In this document: positions 40,743-52,700 of the stretch, piece by piece
How the letters are laid out: each line of letters starts with the position of its first letter
Numbering within the stretch: position 1 is the stretch's first letter
Assembly: GCA_964036045.1 (NCBI GenBank)
Contig: OZ038379.1
Location: 185,528,495-185,592,494, forward strand
Source: Eutreptiella sp. 'Long Island Sound 2002'
Taxonomy: Eukaryota; Euglenozoa; Euglenophyceae; Eutreptiales; Eutreptiaceae
Length of the DNA stretch: 64,000 bases
Direction: 5' to 3'
The notes under the pieces: generated by a model
Told to the model about the DNA's origin: nothing
Seen by the model: the letters and a program-made list of their open reading frames with translations, nothing else
Databases searched by the model: none
Translations under genes and position numbers: made by a program

Positions 40743-43700
40743 CTGCAGAACGGCACAGGGCGATCCTTTAGGGACGGGACCAGACCTTTGCTTAGCGACT
40801 GGGGGGGGGGGGGGTCATTTTGGGGCTGCCTCAGGACTGGCCAAGCCACCCACCCACCCAAGCTGACCCACCCAAGCTGACCCACCCACCCACCCACCCA
40901 CCCAGACCCCCCCCCTGGGGGGGAGTAGGCACGTTGGGCCAAATTGCCCAAAACCAAACTAACCCACCCACCCACAGGCCACGGACCCCCCCCCCCCCAA
41001 GTCCAGTGGGACCACCCTTAAGCAAAGGTCTGGACGGGACAAAAGAAAATTCCGGTTGATGTACGCGTCACCCCACAAATGCCCACGCCGATGGAGAAGG
41101 CAACACGGCATCACTGCACACCGGCGTTTCAAATCCTCATGTCCCTCCTGCTGGCGGTGGTCATCGGTGAAGAGATGACGCAGGGACCGGCAGCCTGCAG
41201 CTTGGTGTACAGAACACGGCCGTTAATCGCCGGCAGTTGCTGGTCAACAACTGGCGGTTGGCGGTCAACGAGTGGTCGACTACCACGGCTCCACCCTCTG
41301 AGGGGCTCACTTGCCCTGGAAACTTGGGGCCCAATTAGTGGGAGAGGCAGGGGGCAGACTTCGTGTGGGGACAATCCCGCGGCAGTACATTTCACGGCGG
41401 GATTCATGGAGGTCACTGAAGAGGCTCGGGGGCATTGCGTGCACCATCTCAAGCGGGAGGGAGACGCTGCCGTGCCTGTGTGGGGGGGGGTGAGTGTGTT
41501 GTGTGTTGTGTGTTGCCTGGTGCTCCAGGCCCCGGCGGGGAGGCTGAGGGGGCCTGCCTCTGAGCCCAGCGGGGGAGTCGCCGGCTTGGACACGCCGCCT
41601 CCACGTCACCCAACGGGCTGCCCCCCGCCCCACGACTGCCATGGCCCATAAGCCCTGCCCTGCACGTGACGGGGGGTGGTCCGCACTCCCTGACTGCTCT
41701 GGGCACCGGTGGTGCTGCTTTGGGCTGGACCTACCACCCACGGCGCTGGGGCGTGGCAGGGGCCCCAGGGCCCTGGGGCTTGCCCGGGCTGTGCGATGCT
41801 ACTGTCCGCGTAAACGGGGGGCCCAGAGGGCACACCACCCGAGTGACCGCTCCTCTCGGGGGAGTACTGGACTCTCTGGTATCCCTCGTACAGTTCTACA
41901 CATAGGTCCAGTTGTTACACGATGGACAACTATTTTGTTTTTCTTGCGCACCCATTCTATTGCATGCCTCGACAATACTCATTCCAACCTCCCCCCCCCC
42001 CCTCTCCTCCCAATTTCACTGTCCTGGGAACGATTTTGTGTGGAGCACGCCGATGGGGGGGGGGGGCTGGGCGAAATGGCCCAAAAGCGGGTCCAACCCC
42101 CCACCAGCAATCCTTCCCTTGGCGTGGTGCTCTGCTGTTGATCCAACGCCCATGGTTCCTTCGTGTTGCACTAGGGTTTGCGCGCCGGTCCGATTGCGCT
42201 GTACGTGTGAACGTGTATTGCGTTACCCGGAACTGGGTCATTCGCAGCAGCGGCAGGTAGCAGTTGGTGCCAGCACTCCTTACCCCCCACCCCCCAATAA
42301 GCAATGGCTTCCCTGGGACGTACGCTCAATTTGGGGGGGGGGGGGGCACGCGACAGATGCCGCTTGGGTGTCGTTTCACATCGGGGCAGTGTGCCCTGCA
42401 GAGCGTCGCATACCCATGGCAATGCCCACGTCGGCGTGCACCAGCGCAGGCCCATCGTTGATGCCGTCGCCCACCATGCCCACCACCCGCCTGGATTTCT
42501 GTTGCTTCTGGATCCACTCAAGCTTCTGCATGGGCTGCATGGCTGCGTGGTACTCCATGATGCCGACCGACTGGGCCAATGCTGATGCGCAGTCCGGAAG
42601 GTCCCCCGTCACAAGGGCCGGCCACACTCCCGCGTCTTGCAGCACTTGAACTGATAGTGGAGGAGGGAGGCATGCGGAGGGTAGGTCGGTAGGTAGGGGT
42701 TGCTCGGGCCTGTACGAGCTAGACGAAGACTGGGCCGGGCACCCGACACCTGGCACGACACGACAGTCAGCAAGAGACAGAAATCAACTGTCGACCAACG
42801 GCGCTATGGAGTAGTGCTGGTCGGACGCCATGATCCACCCTGGGCCCACCAGAATGTCGACCCACTTGGGGGCAGGCGCCCCCGGGCACGAACACAGCAC
42901 TACCGGTCTGTCCACGATGACGTCCTCCTTGAGAAAGCAGATGGACAAGTCACAGACAAGCAAAGTGTACTCAAACGGCCCTCGACCCCTGCAACTCTAA
43001 TGCAGACCGATCACATGAAATACTTCTAGACGTGTCAGCACGAGGCATGCGGAGGGGGCGGGGGGGGTAAAGGGTGAGGGAGTATGCGGGTTGGTGTACG
43101 TACGTCTGCGCCTTTTCGGGAGGGAATCCTCCGCTCGCGGACTGGCGGGTTGGTTGTCCAGCCTTTGGGTTGGGGGTCACGAGGGCGGGTTCAGACCAGC
43201 CGGGGGAAACATTGTGTTCCTTCGCGGGAGTGGGACATTTGTCCCGGTACTCAGAATTGCTGCGTCTGCCCCTGAGCATCCCTGCAATACCGCATCGGCG
43301 TGCTCCACACAAAATCGTTCCCAGGACAGTGAAATTGGGAGGAGAGGGGGGGGGGGAGGTTGGAATGAGTATTGTCGAGGCATGCAATAGAATGGGTGCG
43401 CAAGAAAAACAAAATAGTTGTCCATCGTGTAACAACTGGACCTATGTGTAGAACTGTACGAGGGATACCAGAGAGTCCAGTACTGTGCAATCGGCAAGAG
43501 TCCTGCCTGTGCCATAGACCTCCTGATGCTATGACTGGTGAAGACCTCCTGTTGCTGTGGCTGGTGCAGTAAGCTGCCTGTGTCATACATTTCCTGTTGC
43601 TGTGGCTGGTGCAGTGTGCTGCCTGTGTCATAGACCTCCTGTTGCTGTGGCTGGTGCAGTGTGCTGCCTGTGTCATACATTTCCTGTTGCTGTGGCTGGT

Positions 43701-46700
43701 GCAGTGTGCTGCCTGTGTCATAGACCTCCTGTTGCTGTGGCTGGTGCAGTGTGCTGCCTGTGTCATACATTTCCTGTTGCTGTGGCTGGTGCAGTGTGCT
43801 GCCTGTGTCATAGACCTCCTGTTGCTGTGGCTGGTGCAGTGTGCTGCCTGTGGCATAGACCTCCTGTTGCTGTGGCTGGTGCAGTGTACTGCCTGTGTCA
43901 TAGACCTCCTGTTGCTGTGGCTGGTGCAGTAAGCTGCCTGTGGCATAGACCTCCTGTTGCTGTGGCTGGTGCAGTGTGCTGCCCGTGGCATACATTTCCT
44001 GTTGCTGTGGCTGGTGCAGTGTGCTGCCTGTGTCATACATTTCCTGTTGCTGTGGCTGGTGCAGTGTGCTGCCTGTGGCATAGACCTCCTGTTGCTGTGG
44101 CTGGTGCAGTGTGCTGCCTGTGGCATAGACCTCCTGTTGCTGTGGCTGGTGCAGTGTGCTGCCCGTGGCATACATTTCCTGTTGCTGTGGCTGGTGCAGT
44201 GTGCTGCCTGTGTCATACATTTCCTGTTGCTGTGGCTGGTGCAGTGTGCTGCCTGTGGCATAGACCTCCTGTTGCTGTGGCTGGTGCGGTGTGCTGCCTG
44301 TGGCATAGACCTCCTGTTGCTGTGGCTGGTGCAGTGTGCCATACACGAGGTGCTATGCCTCCACAAACTCTAGACCCCGACTACAGAGCCATGGGAGAGG
44401 CACCCGGCTGACGTTGTCTCCCTCCTTGACTACCCCATGCGTGCACGGCACAGCAGCGGGGCCCCAGAGGCCCTTCCGTTTGCTTCCCTGCCCACCACCC
44501 CGTACCCACCCCCGCAGCACATATCCCCGCCTCGCACTGCACACTTGTCGCTGCGGCGTCTGTCTTGGGGCGGTCGCACAACGCCAACGCGAGTTCCAAG
44601 CGCCCGCCCAGCGCCACGAAGGCGATGGTTTTGGCATCCTTCATCCACTGGTCCCACGGCAACACCCCATCTTTGCGCACACCCTCCGGCAAGGCCACCC
44701 CCAGGCGCTTCATCAGCCCCCAGTTGCCAACCGCAACGGGCGTTTGTTCCACCGTCCCTACGATACCCTGTGACACAAGACAAACGGGGGCCAACGTGTG
44801 GCTGTGTGGATCAGGAACTGGGGCACAGCCGTAGGCTTTGGGCTGAGGCACAAGGGGGCCCGGCAATGGGGTCGCGCGTGGCAGAGGGCAAAGCTGAAGT
44901 ACCTGACGTGGCGGGACTTCCCGGAGCGGAGACCAGCCGTCCAAGTTTCGTGTGTAGAATCGCCAAAACTGCGCGCAGTGCCTTGTCTGACAGGGGCCTC
45001 AACGGTCACCCGTTTTCGTGCGCCTCCTATTGTCCGCCCCCACCTGAGTGTAAGCTCCCCAACCCACTCCTTCGCGAGGGCTGTGCCCTTCTGTTCATGT
45101 CCCGTCAGCACAGTGCAGTGCCATGCATGCGGATGCTGTGGAGGCCAGGGGCGGTGGGAGGGCAGCTTCAGGCCTCCTCCACTTCGTGAACATACATGCC
45201 ATAGGCGCCTTATAGGGACCCAAAATGCAACAGGCAAACAACCGCAGAACACTCAATGCAGTACAGACCTACGAGCTCTTCCAGGCCGCTCTTCTCATGC
45301 TCTGCTCCCATTTCGTGATTGTTGTTTGTTGTTTGTCAACGATGCCAGAACTTCTCCCGGGGCTGACTCCATGACAACTCCGCAGGCTGAGTGGGCCACT
45401 GTCCAACATTTTTGCTGTTTTCTGCGCCCAAGGTACCTTCCCACACGGGGGGCCCCACCCTCAGCTCAGGTTTGTCTTTGGCGGGGACATTCAGTCTATC
45501 AGAACCGACCATTGTTCCCCCCCTCGCTCAGGCAAAGCCCAACAGGCCCCAATGATTGTGGGGGGCACATCAATGGTTCCTTTCCCTGTCCAATGCATAA
45601 CGCCGCCTTACACTTGTGAGTGCGTCTTGTGTGCGGGAACACAAGAATGCAGTGCACTGTTGGACTGAGGCGGTTGGACTGAGGAGCTGAAATCACAGTG
45701 AAGGGGCACACGGTCCCACAGAGTTGCGACCTACGCAAACCTTTTGTGGCTCGAAATCCGAAAATTGCAGTAAAATTCCTTTTCCCAGGTCAAAATGGCG
45801 GTCCCTTTTTCAGCCCCCCCCCCACCCCCCCGCCTCCTAGCCACGGTTGGGAGCTCGGGCCTACCGCCAGGACTTTGGTCCAAATCCCCTATTTTGAAGC
45901 TGCCAGTCAAAAACAAATCCCCCCCACAATGCCCGAGGTGCTTTCTGACAGTCGGGTTGATGTAACAGCATGGCTGGTGATGTGATTTTCTGAAGCTTCT
46001 TTTCTGGTTGTAGGGAATTCATTATGGCAGCGGCAGTGCTGCCCCATTAGGATAGCACCTTCCGTGGGAGGCGCAGCAAATGTCGCAGTGGTGGAGGCCC
46101 ACTTTAATCCACCCGATTTGGAGTCGAGGGGTGAGTACCGTAAAGGCTCATTAGGGGTGTGCTACCGTTGGGCTTTCAGGAGGAAATGGTCAACATTGTC
46201 TGTCCCCAGATCGCAGGGGGGGGGGGGACGTGTCTCTGGTACGTGAGAGTGCGATGGTTGTCCCTCTGCCCACAGGTGCCGCCCCTTCATTGCGCCCTTG
46301 GTGTCCGTGCCTGTGTGGGCATACTTTACCAAAACCATGAAGTTTGGAGGGTGCTCCCCACCGCTGCTATGCTGAATGCAACTCCGCGCCAGGCAGTTCC
46401 GGGTCACCAAATATTACATATCAGCGGTGCACAGCATTCCAGACAGTCCGCCCGTGGAAAAGCAGGGGTGCCTTGGCACTGTGGTCCACCGCCAGGTCCC
46501 TCGTGCGTTTCGGCCCTCGGCCTCTTCCTCCTCCCAAACGTCGTCACCTTCTCCCCACCTTCCCCCAATCCCCTCCCCAACCCCTTCCGTTTCAGCATAC
46601 CTGTCCCACGCACACCTTAATGCCCAGCGCCGGGGGCAAACCATAGCCAGATCCCAGCGCGATCGACTGGTCCGAGAGGTGGCCCTTTTCACTGTGGGCG

Positions 46701-49700
46701 CCAAGGGCATAGGGCACGAGGGCCATCCCGACGGGGTGGCTGGATGTGGCCTCAAGGGCTGCGGCGTAGTGCAGGATGAGGTTGTGGCGCTGCATGGAAG
46801 TGAGAGTCACATGGGCCCCAGGGAACACACTTCAGAACCCGGCGCACAGAAGAGGAGCAGCGAGTGGGGCAGAAGGAGCAGGAGGGGGAGGTGAGACCTA
46901 ATTAAGGTGGGCTAAGCGAAGGTGTAGGTGGTGTCTTTGGTAGACTGATGTTGTTCAACACAGCCACCCACCAAGAGCCACTGGATTGCACCCACTCAAA
47001 CGCACATAACTTTAAAAGGGCGCGGGAACGAAAACGATGCAAATTGGTGTGAGAAACGAAACGCACTGTCGGAGCAAGAAACTACTGCATCGATGCTTTT
47101 CAGTGTGTTGTCTGCACACAGCACGGCATCAAGAAAGTGTTGCTGGTGACCAAGCCAAGGAGCAGGAGCGGGGGGGCATAAAGGTGGAGGAGGTCTGTGG
47201 TTCCACACACAGGGTTGTGTTGTGTGGAGGTGTGCCTGCAGGCGGTATGTGGATGGGTTGGGGTCCCACTACTCACAAGACATTTCACATGCAGTCAGTC
47301 CCAGACCGGGTGCAGTGGGATGTAGACCTCCCACCACAAACACCCAATGCAGGAGCCGTGCAGGTCTGAGGCAGTCTCGAGGCATTCCTTATGGGACCCG
47401 AGTCAACAAATGCCCGTGCCATCCCACAGCCACTGGCCATGTCGCAGCAACGCCAGACCGGACAGCGCCTCTGAGGATCACATGGAAGCGGCTGGTCAGG
47501 GGATCAGGGGGGTTGCCAGCCCCAAGACGTGTTCGGAATGAACATTGGAGAGCGACATCAGAGACAGTTCTGCAACCCGTGCACAGGGTGCGGAAGGTCT
47601 GCCCCCAGCAGACGACACCCGGGTTGGGGTGTGGGTTGTACGTTGTTGGCACTGCTCACTGTGTTGCGGCGCCGCTCCATTGTCGGACCCAGGGGGGCGC
47701 CCCTGCAACCGGCCAAGCGCATGGCTCTCAATCCACCACCTGACAGTCCCCTACCTTTTGCCCTCCTCCGAATCGTGGGTCTCAGACGAGAAGACTTCCA
47801 AAAGCTCTCCGCCACTGGACTGCTCAGAGGGGGGGGGGGCGGCTGGAACTGGTGCGGTGTGCTCCACCCACCATTCCGATCCAAACGACACTGCAAGCTT
47901 CCCGTATGAAGCACACAGACATGCTTGCATCAGCCAAAGGCGGCACCCCCAACGAGGTGGAAACATCCGCCCGCTCTGACCGCACTTTCGCCACCCACTC
48001 CACCGCGTTTGTGCATGCCACCATCGCTTGGGGGATTGCGGGTCTTGCTTGGCTGCGGGTGACCATGGCCCTGTTGCCATTTTGGCGGTACCCCTGTGGG
48101 TTCTCTGCCGCGGCATGGGCAGCATGGCCATCCATCAGGAGGTCAGCTGCGTGCAATGGACTCGGGCGTATGGAGAGGACGATGATGCAGATGACCCAGA
48201 TGGGCGAAATTGAGGAGGAGCAGAAGGAGGAGGGGAGGGGGTGAAGGGTTGGGGTCCGGTCCGACACTTAAGCCACCCCCCGTGTCTGGTGGTGGGGGGG
48301 GGACGACAGGGGGTTGGTATGACACCTGGTTGTGTTGCTGTCTGCAGCTGGCGGTGTCTACTGCCCTCTTGCCACTTACCGCTGCCCTTCCCTTGAACCC
48401 TTTCCCTCCATAGGCTCCCTCCCATAGGCAGCGGTACCCATCAGCCTCTCACCACCTTGTGTCCTCCCTCTCCCTACCCAGCCTATCTATCTATCTATCT
48501 ACCGGCCTATCTATCTACCCGGCTTACCTCCCAACTCACCCTTCCTTTCCCCCTGGTAGATTGTGCCAACGAAGCCCGGACTGTCCCTTTTTCACTGCTC
48601 TGTGTCGGGTCCACACAGAGGAGGGGAACCACCCTCGCCGTTGGCCAGGTGCATCCAAGTGGACACCCCAGACTGGTGGTGGGGGATCCCTCCCCAACGG
48701 CTACTTCTGGACCCCAGGATGTCCACTTGCGGGGCCACGTCTCTGACCGGGGCACATAACAACCTTCCGCCTGTCCGTTCCCGTGTGCAGTCCTCCTTGT
48801 GGCAAGCCCATCATGCCGAGGGCTGCCATCGATGGTTGGAACCTCATGCCCTGCAGTCCACCCGGGTCCACCGCCAATGACCTGTGGCCCGGCCCCCAAT
48901 GACCATTGACAGCGGCGGCATTTCAAAATGATGCCCCCCCGCCCCCCAGTGCCTGGACGAATCCCTGCCCCATCAGCCCCCCCCCCCCCGCCAGCAGGAT
49001 TCACATGCGGATGCCATGGGTGCCCAGGGTGATAAAGAAACAGAATGTGGAGGGGAAGCATCAAGGCCGCGGACCTGGTGTGACCCCACCTCAAAGCAAC
49101 AGGCAAGTTCAACAACATCCCTGCGGGGAGGCCGTGGTTAAGTATTCCCCTAGGTTTCTTCCCCCGAAATCAGAACCTGGCCAAGCACAGCTTTGCTTGG
49201 GAGGCCGAAGGCTCAAACACCTTCGGACACCTTGTGGAAGCCCAGCAAGCCAACCAAATGGGTGAGGCTGCAAGAGCAAGGAATATCTCACCCGCAGACG
49301 CGCTCCGTTGTTTCCCAGCGCACGTCGGAGGAGATAGGCCACAATATGCCAGTGGCCCAACCCGCAAATCCCACCGCAACACCATCTCCGCCCACCACCC
49401 TACGACCGCACCATCCCACCCACCCAACACATCCCCACCCATCACTCTGCAACAGCCCCCAACCTACCAGCCCGGGTGGTGCTCATGCCACATGAGCTGT
49501 CACTCAGTTTCCCTATGATATTCCGAGGCATGGACCCCATGGGCATTCTGCGCATGTTGACCCGTGAGGATCATGGGGGCTCAGGTGTTTGCCAGCTCTG
49601 GAATGGCTGGCGGCAGGTTCCCCACCCAACCTTGGAAGTCCGCACGCTTACTGCGCCTGTGTCACATATGCAACGGGATCCCGATTTGCACCGTACCCGC

Positions 49701-52700
49701 ACCCGCACTCGTCTTACGCAGGGATGTTGTATCTGTCTCACAGGCGGCCCCAGCGTGAGGATTTGAGGAGTGAACGGAGGGTTTTGGCACTGGGAGCAGG
49801 CACACCTGCATCGAATCCAGTGCCTTCCATGCCCCAAAGTCGCTAAGGGGGTGTGGCAACGACTGGGCCCAGTGCCAAGATGACCCGAGATGCGGTGATC
49901 CAGGAGAGCACTCATGCCCATGGCCGTGTCCATGCTCATGCCCACACCCATGTCCATGTCCATGGCCATGCCCATGGCCGTGTCCATGCTCATGCCCATG
50001 GCCGTGTCCATGCCCACACCCATGTCCATTCTCATGCCCATGGCTGTGTCCATGCCCATGTCCATGGCCGTGTCCATTCTCATGCCCATGGTCGTGTCCA
50101 TGCCCACACCCATGTCCATTCTCATGCCCATGGCTGTGTCCATGCCCATGTCCATGACTGTGTCCATTCTCATGCCCATGGTCGTGTCCATGCCCACACC
50201 CATGTCCATTCTCATGTCCATGACTGTGTCCATTCTCATGCCCATGGCCGTGTCCATGCCCACACCCATGTCCATTCCCATGCCCATGGCTGTGTCCATT
50301 CTCATGCCCACACCCATGTCCATTCCCATGTCCATGACTGTGTCCATTCTCATGCCCATGGCCGTGTCCATTCTCATGCCCATGGCTGTGTCCATGCCCA
50401 CACCCATGTCCATGGCCATGCCCATGGCTGTGTCCATTCTCATGCCCATGGCCGTGTCCATTCTCATGCCCACACCCATGTCCATTCCCATGTCCATGAC
50501 TGTGTCCATTCTCATGCCCATGGCCGTGTCCATTCTCATGCCCATGGCTGTGTCCATGCCCACACCCATGTCCATGGCCATGCCCATGGCTGTGTCCATT
50601 CTCATGCCCATGGCCGTGTCCATTCTCATGCCCACACCCATGTCCATTCCCATGCCCAAGGCTGTGTCCATTCTCATGCCCATGGCCATGTCCATGCCCA
50701 CACCCATGTCCATTCTCATGCCCATGGCCATGTCCATGCCCATGGCTGTGCCCATGCTCAGGCTCATGCCCATGGCCGTGTCCATGCCCATGCCCACACC
50801 CATGTCCATTCTCATGTCCATGGCTGTGTCCATTCTCATGCCCATGGCCGTGTCCATTCTCATGCCCATGGCTGTGTCCATGCCCACACCCATGTCCATG
50901 TCCATGCCCGTGCCCACGGCTGTGCCCATGCTCAGGCTCATGCCCATGGTCGTGTCCATGCTCAGGCTCATGCCCATGGTCGTGTCCATGCCCATGGCTG
51001 TGTCCATTCTCATGCCCATGGCTGTGTCCATTCTCATGCCCATGGCTCTGTCCGTTCTCATGCCCATGGCCGTGTCCATGCTCATGCCCACACCCATGTC
51101 CATGGCCATACCCATGGCTGTGCCCATGCTCAGGCTTATGCCCATCACCATGTCCATGATGATGATGATGATGATGATGGCCATGCCCACACGCATGCCC
51201 GTGCTCATGGCTATGGCCGTGGCAGCAGCCTCCCCCTTCGCTGTGATCATCGGCTACATGTGATGACTCGTCAACGTTGGGCCAATTGCTGCCAGGCACC
51301 TGAACGGCACAGAGGTGGTGCTTGGGTCCGGGCTGACATGCTGCTCGTGTCAGGCGCCAGCCCTGTACAAAGAGCTATGCACTCATACCCAGCCCACTGC
51401 ACACCCAGAAGCCCCTCCACACGGTGCTGTGGATCCACTGCCTTGTAGTGCTGCATTGGAACTCCCTTCGTGGACGTAGCGTCTGTCCACGCGTACGTTG
51501 CCCATGCCTGTTACACTGCAGACAGGATCCTGCCCGGAGTAGTAACAATACCCAAACCTGGAGCCAAATACTACCAACGGAGATTATCCAATCCACAACA
51601 CCGCTTCTTGAATGTGTGGGGTGCACCAACGGCGTAGAATGGCAAAGTTTGACAAAAAAAAAAGAGGCTATTGTTAGTGCTCCTATGAGGATGTACTGAA
51701 CAGTGATGCCATTCCCCATTTGTAGCCCTTTTGAGTCCGGATACACCACCAAAACCACCCAATCACCTTTTGAACTCAAAATCGGGGGAGGTGTCCCTAT
51801 TTGCCTGCACCAATCAAATGCATGAAACTGAGAGCACCAACCGGCGACCCAACCCCACCTCTGTGCCCCCCTGCACAGCAACAAAACGTTGCACACACGA
51901 CTGGCCATTTCTTCCCCCCCCCCATCCTGCTCCCATGCTCGTTTTGGATCACTATCCCTCACTTTCCCGGAATTGAGAGGTTGCGTGAATGCCCCCCCTC
52001 CTCCCTCTTGTGCTTGTGGGGGTCGTACCATTGCCCCCCCCCCAGACCCCCCACCCCCCAAACCCTCCTTCCCCTCCTCCCCCTCCAACGCCGCGTGCTG
52101 GCGTACACAGGCCCATCCAGAGGCTCAGCAGCAGCGCAAAGCCACCGTACCTCCTGCAATCTCTCCCCCGGGACCATGTACACATCCGTGACCCGGAAGG
52201 ACCCTTCCGTGAGGGTGCCCGTCTTGTCCAACCCGAGCGTGTTGAGCGCCGCCAGCCGATCCAGGGCTACCCCACCGGATTTGATCAGCACCTGAGCCCT
52301 TGCGGCAGCGGCGATGGCACACGCCGTGGCGACGGGGGTGGCCATGACGATCGAACACGGGCACGCCAGCACCTGAGCATTCGCGGGGCACGCGGGGCAT
52401 GGGACGCCAGCCCTGCGTCACCCACCGTCCGCGACGGCGGGGGGAACCGGCACAGGCCCCGACCAACCGATGACGTCCGGTGCGTGGGGACGTTGTGGAC
52501 ACGGGCACCGCAGGTCGAGACACGGAGGCACGGGCCATTCGGCAGCCGGACTACGGGTGAGCCGTTGGATGGCGTTGAGCGCGGCGCCGCTCTGCCCCCG
52601 TCAACGCCATCCACTGCCTCAGCGGTATTCCGCCTGCCGATGGACTGGACGAGGCTCTCTCTTGGTCTCGACCGCGGAGGAGGCGTTTGGGGGGGCCACA

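Larger units (their letters stand above)
42651..44544. other. ATPase intron 8
   Basis: It contains the right inverted-repeat arm (43293-43484) and an 800-bp, 45-bp-unit minisatellite (43540-44340). No gene. Confidence 0.7.

Noticed and set aside
43177-44411. Long repetitive frames on both strands (389, 371 and 284 codons)
   Set aside because: The 45-bp unit lacks stops in several frames, and the array lies wholly in ATPase intron 8.
49853-51448. Plus-strand 531-codon His-rich frame
   Set aside because: It is a by-product of the CATG-rich repeat. It has no neighbouring exons, whereas the minus frame splices in phase into the ATPase.
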